Positions 25,837-34,898 of a stretch of 64,000 nt of DNA are shown piece by piece. Every line of letters starts with the position of its first letter. Position 1 is the stretch's first letter. The stretch covers positions 467,359 to 531,358 of the forward strand of contig NZ_MAYU01000001.1 in NCBI RefSeq assembly GCF_001685025.1. Direction: 5' to 3'. Below the pieces are notes generated by a model, which saw nothing but the letters and a program-made list of their open reading frames with translations, ran no database searches and was not told the origin of the DNA. Source of the DNA: Bacillus sp. FJAT-27225. Lineage in GTDB: Bacteria; Bacillota; Bacilli; Bacillales; Cytobacillaceae. The position numbers were made by a program, and so were the translations under genes.

Positions 25837-26622
25837 TTATTCCAGTATCGTTACTTTTACCTTTTTAACTCCCCATTTTAAAGCGGCGTCCCTAGATGGA
25901 ATGAATACATCGATTTTGTTTCCTTTGATGGCCCCTCCGGTATCTCCGGCTATTGCTTCGCCGTATCCTTCAACAAAGACCTTCGTTCCTAATGGAATAA
26001 CCGATGGATCAACAGCAATGACTTTTGCACCGGGATTATTCTTAAGGTTAATTCCGGTTGCTGTTATTCCTGAACATCCTTCGCAATAAGCAGTATATGC
26101 AGTTGCTGTAACAGCAAGTTCTTTTCCGTTCGTTTTAGCTTCCTGTTTGGCAGCAGGCGCAGCCTTTACTTTTGGCTGGCTTACCTGTTTAGTTGGTGTT
26201 GATTGAGTATTGATTTGCGGCTTGCTAACAGGTGTGGATTGATTTGCTGTTGGAGAAACGGCTTTCGCTGGGCCTGTAATCGCAAGCTTCATACCTGGTA
26301 CAATCAAGTCTCCTTTTAAATCATTCCAATCAACCAGTTGCTGCAGAGTAATAGAATGCTGTTTTGCTATATTCCATAAAGTGTCGCCTTTTTGTACAAC
26401 ATACATAGTTTCCGGATGAATATTAAGCCTCTCTCCTGCATAAATTCGATCCGATGTAAGTCCGTTCCAAGCTATGATATCGTCAACTGAAGCATTATGT
26501 ACTTTTGCCAGTCCCCATAGAGTATCACCTTTTTGAACAGTAATTTCTTCAGCCTGTACATTGATGCCAATCGTTCCAGAGAGTGCAGCGGCTGCTAGTA
26601 AACTTCCAAGCTTCTTCTTCAT
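25837..26622 (-). CDS. yocH: Secreted LysM-LysM-3D domain cell-wall protein (YocH-like)
   Basis: 261 residues: signal peptide ending near NVQA-EE; two LysM peptidoglycan-binding repeats (EITVQKGDTLWGLAKVHN... and YVVQKGDTLWNIAKQH...); a Thr/Pro/Lys/Ala linker; a C-terminal 3D domain (AVDPSVIPLGTKVFV, AGDTGGAIKG, IDVFIPS) whose three Asp name the family and resemble lytic transglycosylase MltA. Probably exported and cell-wall bound, with a role in wall turnover. ATG at 26622 follows GGAGG by 7 nt; longer starts would add an unlikely hydrophobic leader. In B. subtilis yocH belongs to the WalRK regulon; no clear WalR box was seen here. Confidence 0.9.
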   Translation of the reverse strand: MKKKLGSLLAAAALSGTIGINVQAEEITVQKGDTLWGLAKVHNASVDDIIAWNGLTSDRIYAGERLNIHPETMYVVQKGDTLWNIAKQHSITLQQLVDWNDLKGDLIVPGMKLAITGPAKAVSPTANQSTPVSKPQINTQSTPTKQVSQPKVKAAPAAKQEAKTNGKELAVTATAYTAYCEGCSGITATGINLKNNPGAKVIAVDPSVIPLGTKVFVEGYGEAIAGDTGGAIKGNKIDVFIPSRDAALKWGVKKVKVTILE

Positions 26623-26856
26623 CTTCATTCCTCCCAAAGTTCTTTTGGCTAACAAAACTAATAGTAGCACGAAAAAATAAAATACAAAGAACAGGGACAT
26701 GATAATTGCGTAACAAGGATGTCTGGAAGTTTACAATCCGATAACTAATAGTCAGAATACTCTAACAAATTTACTGCTTATTTCTCATAGAAAAAGGATG
26801 ATCATTCCATTTAAAAGGGTATAAGAAAGAGGATGAAAAAGGAGGTTTTATGGTTT

Positions 26857-27858
26857 ATGAAAAAAGGAATCTCGGCTGTAAGCCTTGGATTTTTTATACT
26901 TTTACTTACACCATTGGCAGCTTTAGGCCATGTCAAATGGTTTACGGAGACGAAGCCAGTAAAAGTTCCAATTGAAGAAATTTTATCGCCGTTATTCATT
27001 TCAGTTACTATCATTGTCGCTCTCGGACTAGCCGCCCTCCCCCAATTGCTGCCCTGGATTATGAAATGGGAGCCCTTAGCGAGAATTGACAACTATCTTG
27101 AAGGTTTTAGAAAGTACTCAAGAAAAATTCTTAAGTATGGTACCGCTATTGCTTTAATCATCCAAGTAACATTCGGAACCATCTTTGCACCTGAAATAAC
27201 CATTCAATCAACGGCAATTACGATTGCGGCATGGGTGGCGATCGGTTTTCTCCTATTCCCACATCACTATGCAACAAAGGCCGGTGCCCTTATTTTACTG
27301 GGTTTGTTTATGTATATTACTCCGGAATATGGCATTTTTCATATGCTTGATTATGGATTTTACCTTGCCATTATATTTGTATTGCTGATTGGCAATACAA
27401 AATGGGAGGAATGGGGATTTCCTTTCCTCTATCTGGGCACTGGATTATCCCTCTGTTGGGTAGCAGTCGAAAAGTGGGTCTTTCCGGGTATGACCCTCGA
27501 CATCATTTCCGGACACAATGTGCCTACTTTTGGTTTTTCACCAGAGGTATTTATTGTTCTAAGTGCCTTCATTGAGTTTGTTGTTGGATATTTGTTAGTT
27601 GTAGGTGTTTTGAACAGATTGCTGGCGTTTGTTCTTACACTTATTTTCGTGCTGACAACTACTTTGTTCGGCTGGCTTGAGTTAGTGGGCCATTTTATGA
27701 TCCATGTAATTTTGGTCATCTTTATAATTGAAGGTGTTTCATTTTATAAACCACCGATTGCAATTCACAAGACCGTGGCCGATAGGGTCATATTCGTTTT
27801 CCTGAACTTTATTTTCGTTCTTTCAACGTTTTTGCTTATTTACTATCGATTTGCTTAA
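26857..27858 (+). CDS. DoxX-like multi-pass membrane protein
   Basis: 333 residues from the chosen start: an N-terminal signal-like helix followed by GHVKWFTE, then about eight further helices and a short tail. GHVKWF after the first helix and the repeated helix-pair layout recall DoxX-related membrane proteins. AAGGAGG lies 11 nt before this ATG; an alternative ATG at 26833 has no room for a ribosome-binding site. Function unknown. Confidence 0.72.
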   Translation: MKKGISAVSLGFFILLLTPLAALGHVKWFTETKPVKVPIEEILSPLFISVTIIVALGLAALPQLLPWIMKWEPLARIDNYLEGFRKYSRKILKYGTAIALIIQVTFGTIFAPEITIQSTAITIAAWVAIGFLLFPHHYATKAGALILLGLFMYITPEYGIFHMLDYGFYLAIIFVLLIGNTKWEEWGFPFLYLGTGLSLCWVAVEKWVFPGMTLDIISGHNVPTFGFSPEVFIVLSAFIEFVVGYLLVVGVLNRLLAFVLTLIFVLTTTLFGWLELVGHFMIHVILVIFIIEGVSFYKPPIAIHKTVADRVIFVFLNFIFVLSTFLLIYYRFA

Positions 27859-28042
27859 TTATATAAAAATGCGCACACGCCTTGTAGGATCTCACCTGTC
27901 TCGCTGCTCTCACCAAACATTGAAGGCTCCTTAAATAGATGAAGGATGGGAAGATCACTTTTTTTCGGCTGTTCCCGCCTTCATTTAACCTAGTAACCTT
28001 CACACGCAGAAAATGCGGTCGAATTGCATTATAATCCGACAC

Positions 28043-28073
28043 AAAAAAGGAGCTGGCATGTAGCCTGCTCCTT
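28043..28073 (-). terminator. Terminator of the formate dehydrogenase gene
   Basis: Minus strand AAGGAGC-aGGC-tacat-GCCa-GCTCCTT followed by TTTTG, 14 bp after the stop at 28088. Confidence 0.85.
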
Positions 28074-28087
28074 CTATTATGTTGTTA

Positions 28088-30145
28088 TTATACCGGGCGA
28101 ATGGCGACAGCACAGGCTTTAAATTCAGCTGTCCCAGAAATAGGGTCAAATTCATTCAGAGTCAATACATTCGTCGGGGTCTCATGCCAATGGAAACTCA
28201 TGAACACAAGCCCTGGCACAACCTGCTCGGTTACTTTACACTTAACCGTCAACTCCCCCCGCCTTGAACTAACATATACAAGGTCGCCATTTTCGATGCC
28301 AAGTTTCTCGGCATCTGATGGGTGGATATCAACGGTCTCCTCCGTCTGCTTGATTTTAACTCCAGGTGCATAGTAACGCGTTTGGGTATGTGTATTATAG
28401 GACTCATACCGTCTGCCTGTTGTCAATGTAAATGGATAGTCCTCATCAGGCAATTCAAGCGGTTCAGTATAATCAACAGGAACAAACGGCGATTTTCGGG
28501 TATTCGTTTCTTCCGTGTGGAACCGTTCATGCATAACGAACGTTCCCGGGTGAGACTCATCTGGGCAAGGGTAATGCAAGGAGTACCCTTCATCCAGCCT
28601 TCGATAAGAAATACCGCCATACATTTCCCAGGCGAGCTTCCTTACCTCATTCCAAATTTCCTCACTGTTTTCATAGTTCATTGGATAGCCCATTCGTTCA
28701 GACAATTCACAAAGGATTTGCCAGTCTTCTTTTGTATTTGGATGGGCCTCAACCGCCGTACGGACACGCTGAATACGTCTATCGGTATTCGTAAATGTTC
28801 CATCAACTTCTCCCCATGAACGGGCGGGAAGTACAACATCGGCCATTTGGGCAGTTTCAGTTAAAAAGATATCCTGAACAATTAACAAATCCAACTTTTC
28901 GATCAGCTTCCGTGTATGGTTCATATGGACATCGGCCAATAAAGGATTTTCGCCTATTACATAAAGCGCTTTCAGGCCGCCGTCCTCAATTCGATCAAAG
29001 GTCCTTGTCTGGGTATCCCCTGGCACCGGATTGATTGCCATGCCCCATTCCTGTTCATAACGAGTCCGGTATTCTTCATTTGCAAGGCTCATCGCACCCG
29101 GAAGCTGGTTTGGAAGGCAGCCCATATCCCCTGCTCCCTGAACATTATTCTGGCCGCGCAATGGCATAATGCCAGTGCCCTCTTTGCCGATATTGCCTGT
29201 CAACAGAGCAAGATTGGCGATATCAAAAACGTTGTTAACACCGCAATGATGCTCGGTAATCCCTAGCGTATAGGCAATCATCGAACCCTTTGATCCGGCA
29301 TATTCACGGGCGGTCTCCCGGATATCCTCTGCCGGGACGACAGTAATGCTTGAAGCGTATTCAGGTGTATACAGGCTGACACGTTCCTTAAGGGCTTCAA
29401 ACTCATCTGTATGCTTTAAAATGAAGCCTGGATCGTATAGCCCTTCATGAATGATGACATGTATAAAAGCATTGATTAAAGCGATATCAGAGCCGACATT
29501 CAACTGCAGATGACGGTGAGATTGTTTCACCATATCTATTTTTCTTGGATCTATTACAATCATTTTTAAGCCTGACTTTACAGCCTTCTTTATACGATTC
29601 GCAATGATAGGATGAGCCTCTGTCGTATTTGAACCCATTAGCAGAAGCACTTCAGCCTTTTCAAAATCCTCCAGAGTATTGGTAGGAAACCCGCTTCCAA
29701 ACACTGTTGCCAGACCGGCAACACTAGGGGCGTGTCACGTTCGGTTACAGCCGTCAATATTATTAGACCCTATTACCGTCCTCATGAATTTTTGTGTAAT
29801 ATAATTCGACTCATTCGTCGTCCTGGCACAGGCAAACATGGAAATGGCTTCATGTCCCCATTCGGATTTAATATGGCCCAGTTTATCGGCAATAAACTGC
29901 AGCGCTTCATTCCAGGTAACCTCGACAAGCTCTCCTGCCTTGCGCAGGAGCGGGGCTTTCAAACGGTTTGGCGCATGTACATATTCATACGCAAAAGATC
30001 CTTTCACACATGTCTGACCCTTATTGACAGGCGCATCTTTATCTCCACGGATTTTTACAATTTTATTGTTTACGACTTCTACTACAAGTCCGCACCCGGT
30101 TCCGCAATACCCGCATACTGTTTTGACAAAAGTTGATTCTGACAT
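28088..30145 (-). CDS. fdhF: Formate dehydrogenase catalytic subunit, selenocysteine-encoding (UGA at codon 137)
   Basis: A molybdopterin (bis-MGD) enzyme oxidising formate to CO2. It reads as one gene of 685 residues if the TGA at 29735-29737 is decoded as selenocysteine. The flanks are NNIDGCNRT-U-HAPSVAGLATVFGSG, exactly where FDHs carry Sec or Cys bound to Mo; both sides stay in one frame with no indel. The N-terminal [4Fe-4S] motif is C11-x2-C14-x3-C18-x27-C46. Further hallmarks are GSNTTEAHPI, LTGNIGKEGTGIMPLRGQNNVQGA, ENPLLAD, VVLPARSWGE-x-GTFTNT-x-RR and the C-terminal GRRYE/MSFHW blocks. It lacks the N-terminal ferredoxin-like extension of B. subtilis YjgC/YrhE and resembles E. coli FdhF in size. 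No electron-transfer subunit or fdhD is adjacent. Fnr-type box upstream. Confidence 0.93.
29701..29737 (-). promoter_or_regulatory. SECIS element with the UGA selenocysteine codon
   Basis: Immediately 3' of the UGA, the mRNA can form a perfect hairpin, stem TGTTGCC/GGCAACA with loop GGTCT (29705-29723), plus possible ACAC/GTGT closing pairs. GGTCT begins 18 nt after the UGA. This is the same distance and the same loop as I recall for the E. coli fdhF SECIS, which binds SelB. The bulged U of the E. coli upper stem is absent here. Confidence 0.9.
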
Positions 30146-30264
30146 TTATCTCACCCCTATTAATAAACTTTTACCCTGTATAAATATAATAATCGAATCC
30201 TATTTAGGAAGGGACTCATATTTACAGGATGTTTTTGACGTTTTTATGAAACTATCCTTGCTCC

Positions 30265-30309
30265 AAAGTATGGCAAACAATCTTGCAATATGCAGTGATT
30301 CGTGTCACT
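30265..30309 (-). promoter_or_regulatory. Fnr-type promoter of the formate dehydrogenase gene
   Basis: A perfect dyad AGTGA-TTCGTG-TCACT (30294-30309) fits the Fnr consensus TGTGA-N6-TCACA. On the minus strand a TACTTT -10 candidate lies at 30265-30270, placing the dyad centre near -43 of the inferred start site, a standard activator position. The leader to the ATG would be about 113 nt. Confidence 0.75.
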
Positions 30310-30341
30310 CGGTGGCCCAATTTCCCCTTATGGGCATTTAT

Positions 30342-30496
30342 AAAGTGAAACTTCAATCAGTGGGGGTTTTCTTCATCCCCCACTGATTGTTAGTTGAACC
30401 AATCGGGCTTTTACGGGCAGTTGATCCCCCACCTATCTTCTTAGTCTATTTAGTATCTTGTGGTGGGGGGTCTTACTGCCCGTTAATGCGGGATAA
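30342..30496 (+). repeat. Dispersed structured repeat, copy 2 (full)
   Basis: It begins AAAGTGAAACTT. It has the hairpin CAATCAGTGGGGG/CCCCCACTGATTG with a 10-nt loop, then CAATCGGGC, then a long stem GGGCAGT-tgat-CCCCCACC/GGTGGGGGG-tctt-ACTGCCC and a small CCCG-x-CGGG hairpin. Minus-strand TTTAT abuts CCCGC. It lies between the kinase 3' end and the fdhF promoter. No coding frame. Confidence 0.85.
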
Positions 30497-30542
30497 AACA
30501 AAAACAGGAAATGGATACTCCGCCCATTCCCTGTTTGTAATG

Positions 30543-33089
30543 CTATGCTGACTTTGCTGGAAGGAGGATATTGAAAGTTGTGCCTTTATTTGGTTCACTT
30601 TCGACAAATACCTTTCCATTGTGACTTTCAATTATTTTAAAGCTGACCATGAGACCCAGGCCGTTTCCATTTTTCTTCGTTGTGTAAAAAGGTTCCCCAA
30701 GCTTTTTTAGCTTGTCTTCAGGGATACCGACCCCTGTATCCTGGATCGAAATGTGTACATTCCCCCCAGAAATAATTGTTTTCACATGAAGGTCCCCGCC
30801 ATTCGGCATTGCCTCAATTCCATTTTTAATGAAATTCAGAAATACTTGCTTCAATCTGTTCTCATCACATTCAATTTGGATGATTTCACTGTTGCAATCG
30901 AAATGCAACCGAACATTTTTCTTGCGTGCTTCAAATTCAAGGAGCGAAACAACATTTCGCAAAACCGGAACAACATTCTTCTCTTCAAGTTCAACCGCCT
31001 TTGGTTTCGCAAGGACCATAAAGTCTTCAACAATCCCGTTCACCCGGTCAATTTCATCAAGAATAATATTGAGGAATTCCATTCGTTCCGGGTCCTTCTC
31101 GTCCAGCTGCAGAAATTCCGCATAGCCTTTCATTGAAGTGAGCGGATTTCGAATTTCATGCGCCACACCTGCTGCCAGCTGGCCAACAGCAGCCAATTTA
31201 TCCTGGCGGTGCAGCATTTCTTCTGTTTTCTTCCTTTCCGTGATATCATTTCGGATTGCAAGATACTGATATGGTTTTCCTTTTTCATTCAAGAACGGAA
31301 CAATCGTTGTGTCCACCCAATAATAGGATCCATCTTTGGCCCGGTTTTTGATTTCACCCTTCCAGACATGTCCCTGGCCAATCGTCCGCCATAAATCTTT
31401 AAAAAATTGCTTTGAGTGATGGCCTGAGTTGAGGATCCGATGGTCTTGGCCAATCAGCTCTTCCCTGGAATACTTTGATATCTCGCAGAAGTTATCGTTT
31501 ACACTTACAATCATGCCTTGAGCATTCGTAATCGCCACAATGGACGACTGATCGAGCGCAAATTTAAAATCACTTATTTCTTTTAAAGAATCCTTCAAAT
31601 TTTCCTCGGCTATTTTCCGATTGGTAATATCGGTTCTTATCGCAACATATTGATAAGGCTTACCTTTATAATTCAGGAAAGGAACAATGGTTGTAGCCAC
31701 CCAATACAGTGAGCCATCTTTGGCCCGGTTGCAAATTTCCCCTTTCCAAACATCGCCGCGGCCAATGGTCCGCCATAGATTTTTGAAAAATTCCTTATCG
31801 TGGGTACCGGAATTCAAAATTCTATGATCCTGACCAATTAATTCTTCCTTTGAGTACTTTGAAATCTCACAAAATTTATCATTGACACTTGTAATAATCC
31901 CTTTTGCGTTTGTTATGGCAACAATAGAAGATTGATCAAGCGCAAATGTTATATCACTTACCTCTTTATGCCTTTCAAGCAGTTCCGCTTCAGCTTTTTT
32001 CCGTTTCGTAATATTTGAGCGAATGGATACATACTGATACGGCACACCTTTAGAATCAAGGAATGGAACAATAGTTGTATCCACCCAATATATCGAACCA
32101 TCCTTGGCTCGATTGCATATTTCACCTTGCCATATTTTTCCCGACTGGACAGTTTCCCATAAAATTCTAAAGAACTCTTTGGAATGGTATCCGGAATTCA
32201 TAAGCCGATGATTCTTTCCTATGATTTCCTCCCTTGTATAGTTGGAAACCTCAAGGAATTTGTCATTCACCTCAATCAGGTTTCCATCCCGATCCGTTAT
32301 ACCGACAATTGCAGCAGCATCCAGAGCGGCCAGGATGTCCTTTAAATGATTATCTGTTGAGGCAAGTTTTTTGCTGATTAATGTACTGGAAATAATAAGT
32401 CCGCCAAATATAAGGAATGTGACGAACAAAACAAGATACACGATAAAAGAATCTTCCGGAATCATTTGATTCCCATCAGTTGCCTCCCTGCCAACATTGG
32501 AGGCCCTTTTTAACAGGAAATGGCCCTGTGCCACAGCAATCGTTATGATGGCAGCACTGACAGGCTTCAGCCACGGAGTATTCCTGTCAAAGCTTTTAGA
32601 GTAAAAAAGCATCCAGAGTGCTAATAAAAACGAAAAAAATATTAAAAGTCCAGAAATAATAAAGATTGGAGGATGAAATTCAATTCGTACATTCATTGAA
32701 TACATACCGATAATATGAATCGAGTAAACGGCCATTGTAAGGAATAGACTGCCTATTCCAAGCCCTCCAAGCTTTACTTTATTGCCTGTCACAGGAATAA
32801 AAGCCATTCCGGTCAATGAAATTCCAATCACGATTGATAACAACGTCAAAGGAATGTGGTAGGTAGCAAAACGGCTTAAATCCTCAGCCAGCAAACCCAA
32901 AAAATTCATGATCCAAATACCGATACCCATTGAAAGGGTACCGCCAAGAAATAACAAGCCTTTGTTTTTCTTAGATGAGTGAATCAATGTAAACATATCC
33001 AGTGCTGTATAGGAAGCCATCACAGACAAAGCGAAGGCGATGATGAGCAATACGGGACTGAATGAATATGCCATATTTATCATTGTCAA
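30543..33089 (-). CDS. Sensor histidine kinase: MHYT-like membrane domain, three PAS domains, HisKA, HATPase
   Basis: 848 residues. Residues about 8-240 hold seven hydrophobic helices of an MHYT-type sensor, but the first motif reads IMNFLGL (usual His replaced by Asn62) while SIHIIGM keeps its His. PAS1 (about 252-365), PAS2 (378-490) and PAS3 (504-617) are near-duplicates sharing VND-F-E-S-Y-EE-IG-HR-NSG and W-GEI-NRAKDGS-YWV-TTIVPFL. HisKA has the phosphoacceptor His644 in VAHEIRNPL; HATPase has N752 in NFIKNG, DTGVGIP and NGNGLGL. The TTG start has AGGGG 7 nt upstream; ATG two codons later is possible. No response regulator is adjacent, which fits an orphan or phosphorelay (Kin-like) kinase. 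Confidence 0.92.
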   Translation of the reverse strand: MTMINMAYSFSPVLLIIAFALSVMASYTALDMFTLIHSSKKNKGLLFLGGTLSMGIGIWIMNFLGLLAEDLSRFATYHIPLTLLSIVIGISLTGMAFIPVTGNKVKLGGLGIGSLFLTMAVYSIHIIGMYSMNVRIEFHPPIFIISGLLIFFSFLLALWMLFYSKSFDRNTPWLKPVSAAIITIAVAQGHFLLKRASNVGREATDGNQMIPEDSFIVYLVLFVTFLIFGGLIISSTLISKKLASTDNHLKDILAALDAAAIVGITDRDGNLIEVNDKFLEVSNYTREEIIGKNHRLMNSGYHSKEFFRILWETVQSGKIWQGEICNRAKDGSIYWVDTTIVPFLDSKGVPYQYVSIRSNITKRKKAEAELLERHKEVSDITFALDQSSIVAITNAKGIITSVNDKFCEISKYSKEELIGQDHRILNSGTHDKEFFKNLWRTIGRGDVWKGEICNRAKDGSLYWVATTIVPFLNYKGKPYQYVAIRTDITNRKIAEENLKDSLKEISDFKFALDQSSIVAITNAQGMIVSVNDNFCEISKYSREELIGQDHRILNSGHHSKQFFKDLWRTIGQGHVWKGEIKNRAKDGSYYWVDTTIVPFLNEKGKPYQYLAIRNDITERKKTEEMLHRQDKLAAVGQLAAGVAHEIRNPLTSMKGYAEFLQLDEKDPERMEFLNIILDEIDRVNGIVEDFMVLAKPKAVELEEKNVVPVLRNVVSLLEFEARKKNVRLHFDCNSEIIQIECDENRLKQVFLNFIKNGIEAMPNGGDLHVKTIISGGNVHISIQDTGVGIPEDKLKKLGEPFYTTKKNGNGLGLMVSFKIIESHNGKVFVESEPNKGTTFNILLPAKSA

Positions 33090-33478
33090 GTATCAACCCC
33101 TGAATTTCACTTGAAATTTTTGTGAATATATTACAATTGTAATAGAAAGTTCACAATTAAGAAAGCTATGAAAATAAATAAATAGTGGTTAATCACTGCT
33201 TTTTTAGTAAAAACCACTTTATACTATAAATTTGGCGGAAAACTTTTTTAATGAATCATTTCTTATCAAATTCCATTTCCAACTACAAACCTTCCCTCCT
33301 TAATAGTTACATACCCGTTTTCCAACATTTGAAGTTTGATTTTCTATTGTAAATCCTCTTTTAAGAAAAAACTCTAAAAATTTTCAAAAAACTATTCACA
33401 ATTAAAAGAAAAGTGTTTATACTGTACTATAATAGGTTATTTAAATAAAAACTGTTATATAAGAGGAGAGGATTAAGT
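33090..33478. other. Divergent gap between the kinase gene and yhfH
   Basis: A/T-rich DNA holding two promoters. AGTGGTT (33184) and AACCACT (33212) can pair as a hairpin. TATAAT at 33428-33433 is a -10 candidate for yhfH, without a good -35. No gene or repeat family was recognised. Confidence 0.4.
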
Positions 33479-33613
33479 ATGATGATGAGTCCAGTCGAGT
33501 TTTTCAGTAACCTGCCTAAGAAGGTATGCCCTGAATGCGGAGAGCAAGTACAGGAAATGGCCGAATCTTATTTGCATGAATGCGATCGCTGCCTTTCAAA
33601 ACGTCAGGAATAG
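33479..33613 (+). CDS. yhfH: YhfH family small zinc-ribbon protein
   Basis: 44 residues, MMMSPVEFFSNLPKKVCPEC then a second knuckle CDRC near the end, with FFSNLPKK-x-C-x2-C typical of the YhfH family of Bacillus. The two Cys pairs should bind one zinc ion. AAGAGGAGAGG precedes three consecutive ATG codons; the first is used here. Ends before a strong terminator. Function unknown. Confidence 0.85.
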   Translation: MMMSPVEFFSNLPKKVCPECGEQVQEMAESYLHECDRCLSKRQE

Positions 33614-33640
33614 CGCCGTACCCATCTTTTCGAAACAAAT

Positions 33641-33679
33641 AAAACCGGAACCCTTATATGCGGGTTCCGGTTTTATTTT
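33641..33679 (+). terminator. Terminator of yhfH
   Basis: AAAACCGGAACCC/GGGTTCCGGTTTT stem followed by ATTTTG. Confidence 0.9.
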
Positions 33680-33773
33680 GGCCTTTATTCTTTAACTGCC
33701 AGCACATCTATATTGTTTGAGAAGCATTAAGAATGTTTAAATAGTAAATATCCCTCTAAAGGACGTGCTGTTG

Positions 33774-34040
33774 ATGAGGCTGGTGAAATGGAGCTTTACA
33801 AAAAGATATAACATCAAAGGAATTTTTGATACACATCCTAACTCCCTGGTCATTTTCAGGCAAATAAAAGATTACTATTTTATTTATACAGTCAAATGGG
33901 ATATAACCGATCCCCCTGTCAATCGGGCTAACCTTGAGCAAATGGAATATTTATTGAACGTTGAAATGGGCACCATAGAGTATTATCAGCAGCGGAAAGC
34001 ATTTGGCTATGCTGCTGAAGGAAAAGGAAGCAGGGAATAA
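33774..34040 (+). CDS. Hypothetical protein, 88 aa
   Basis: Not recognised. A basic start (RLVKWSFTKRYN) is followed by an amphipathic region (SLVIFRQIKDYYFIYTVKW) and a polar C-terminus. No signal peptide or membrane helix is clear. AAAGGA lies 10 nt before ATG at 33774; an earlier GTG at 33765 is possible. The next gene on the same strand follows after 45 bp, so they may be cotranscribed. Confidence 0.5.
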   Translation: MRLVKWSFTKRYNIKGIFDTHPNSLVIFRQIKDYYFIYTVKWDITDPPVNRANLEQMEYLLNVEMGTIEYYQQRKAFGYAAEGKGSRE

Positions 34041-34085
34041 ACACACAGCTGTTCGCACATGCTCTTCTTAAGGAGTTGAAACTAA

Positions 34086-34271
34086 ATGGATAAAAAAACA
34101 AACTATACTACACCCGCTATTAAGAATCCTGTTATGACTGTAGAAACAGGTGATACCTTTCCAAATCCTGAAAGCATACCAGGAAACTCTGTAGAGGAAC
34201 ATAAACATCTGGAAGAAGGAAATATCATGATAACAGGGGACGAAATTAAACAGCAAAACGAAAACCTATAG
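34086..34271 (+). CDS. Small hydrophilic protein, unknown
   Basis: 61 residues rich in Asn, Glu, Thr and Pro, without hydrophobic segments; the composition suggests a disordered protein. AAGGAG lies 10 nt upstream of ATG and a terminator follows, supporting expression. No family recognised. Confidence 0.55.
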   Translation: MDKKTNYTTPAIKNPVMTVETGDTFPNPESIPGNSVEEHKHLEEGNIMITGDEIKQQNENL

Positions 34272-34274
34272 AAC

Positions 34275-34313
34275 GAAGGCGAAGGCTGTATCAGCTATCG
34301 CCTTCTCTTTTAT
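34275..34313 (+). terminator. Intrinsic terminator
   Basis: GAAGGCGA/TCGCCTTC stem followed by TCTTTTATT, just past the stop at 34271. Confidence 0.75.
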
Positions 34314-34368
34314 TGAAAACTTATCCATTCTTGCTATATAGATTGAAAAAATATTTTCTTAATGGCCT

Positions 34369-34494
34369 GTTGATCTCCGTTTCCACAAAGAAATGCTTCT
34401 TAGAATATTCATCAAAGGAACTACTCAGAAATAGCATCCCAGGAGAAAATGTTGTATTTTCGAACTAGTCTTCACACCTTCCACTCTAATCAAC
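34369..34494 (+). repeat. Degenerate copy of the GTTGATTTCCGC repeat family, 126 bp
   Basis: It keeps TGTTGATCTCCG at the left, AGCATCCCAGGAGAAAATG and ATTTTCGAACTAGTCT in the right half, and CCTTCCACTCTAATCAACA at the right end. These align with the copy at 59591, but the GC-rich core is missing. Confidence 0.65.
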
Positions 34495-34537
34495 AGGGTG
34501 TGAAGAGGTGATTGCTTTGTTCAACACATATAGTCCT

Positions 34538-34723
34538 TTAGATTTTTGGCAAGTCCCGTACACCTGTCTCCATTGAACTTCCGCACATCGGGCACATATG
34601 GTCCTCTGAAACAAACGCCTTTCGCATCCATCCGTTACATGCCTCTGCAACACAAGAATAAATTTCTGTAGCGATGAACGGTTCCACTTCTTTTTCGAGC
34701 GGAAGTTTTTTTCCAAAAAACAT
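34538..34723 (-). CDS. YdjO-like zinc-ribbon protein (cold-inducible family)
   Basis: 61 residues. The pattern YSCVAEACNGWMRKAF followed by MCPMCGSSM-x-G-R-LP matches the YdjO family, with two Cys pairs for zinc binding. GGGAGG lies 6 nt before ATG at 34723 (an ATG two codons earlier is too close). YdjO relatives are described as cold-inducible; no cold-shock leader was identified here. Confidence 0.78.
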   Translation of the reverse strand: MFFGKKLPLEKEVEPFIATEIYSCVAEACNGWMRKAFVSEDHMCPMCGSSMETGVRDLPKI

Positions 34724-34898
34724 AAACATCCTCCCTTTCCGTTTTTCGAACTTCTTATTAGCTAGTATGCTCTATCCGAATGGAATTATTGTTAAATTCC
34801 CCATCTTGGCCAAATCTTTCGTTTTATTGTAAAAAAGCGCGGCTTTTATTTCTTTTGTTTATTATAAAATTGATAATGAATAATAAAATGGAAACAGG

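Noticed and set aside
29735-29737. Stop codon splitting formate dehydrogenase as a pseudogene or frameshift
   Set aside because: There is no frame change; the stop is TGA at the exact Sec/Cys position and is followed by a SECIS-like hairpin at the right distance. A broken gene would not show this combination.
33106-33128. Fnr box before the histidine kinase
   Set aside because: The half sites TTCAC and GTGAA are in the wrong relative orientation and spacing for TGTGA-N6-TCACA.
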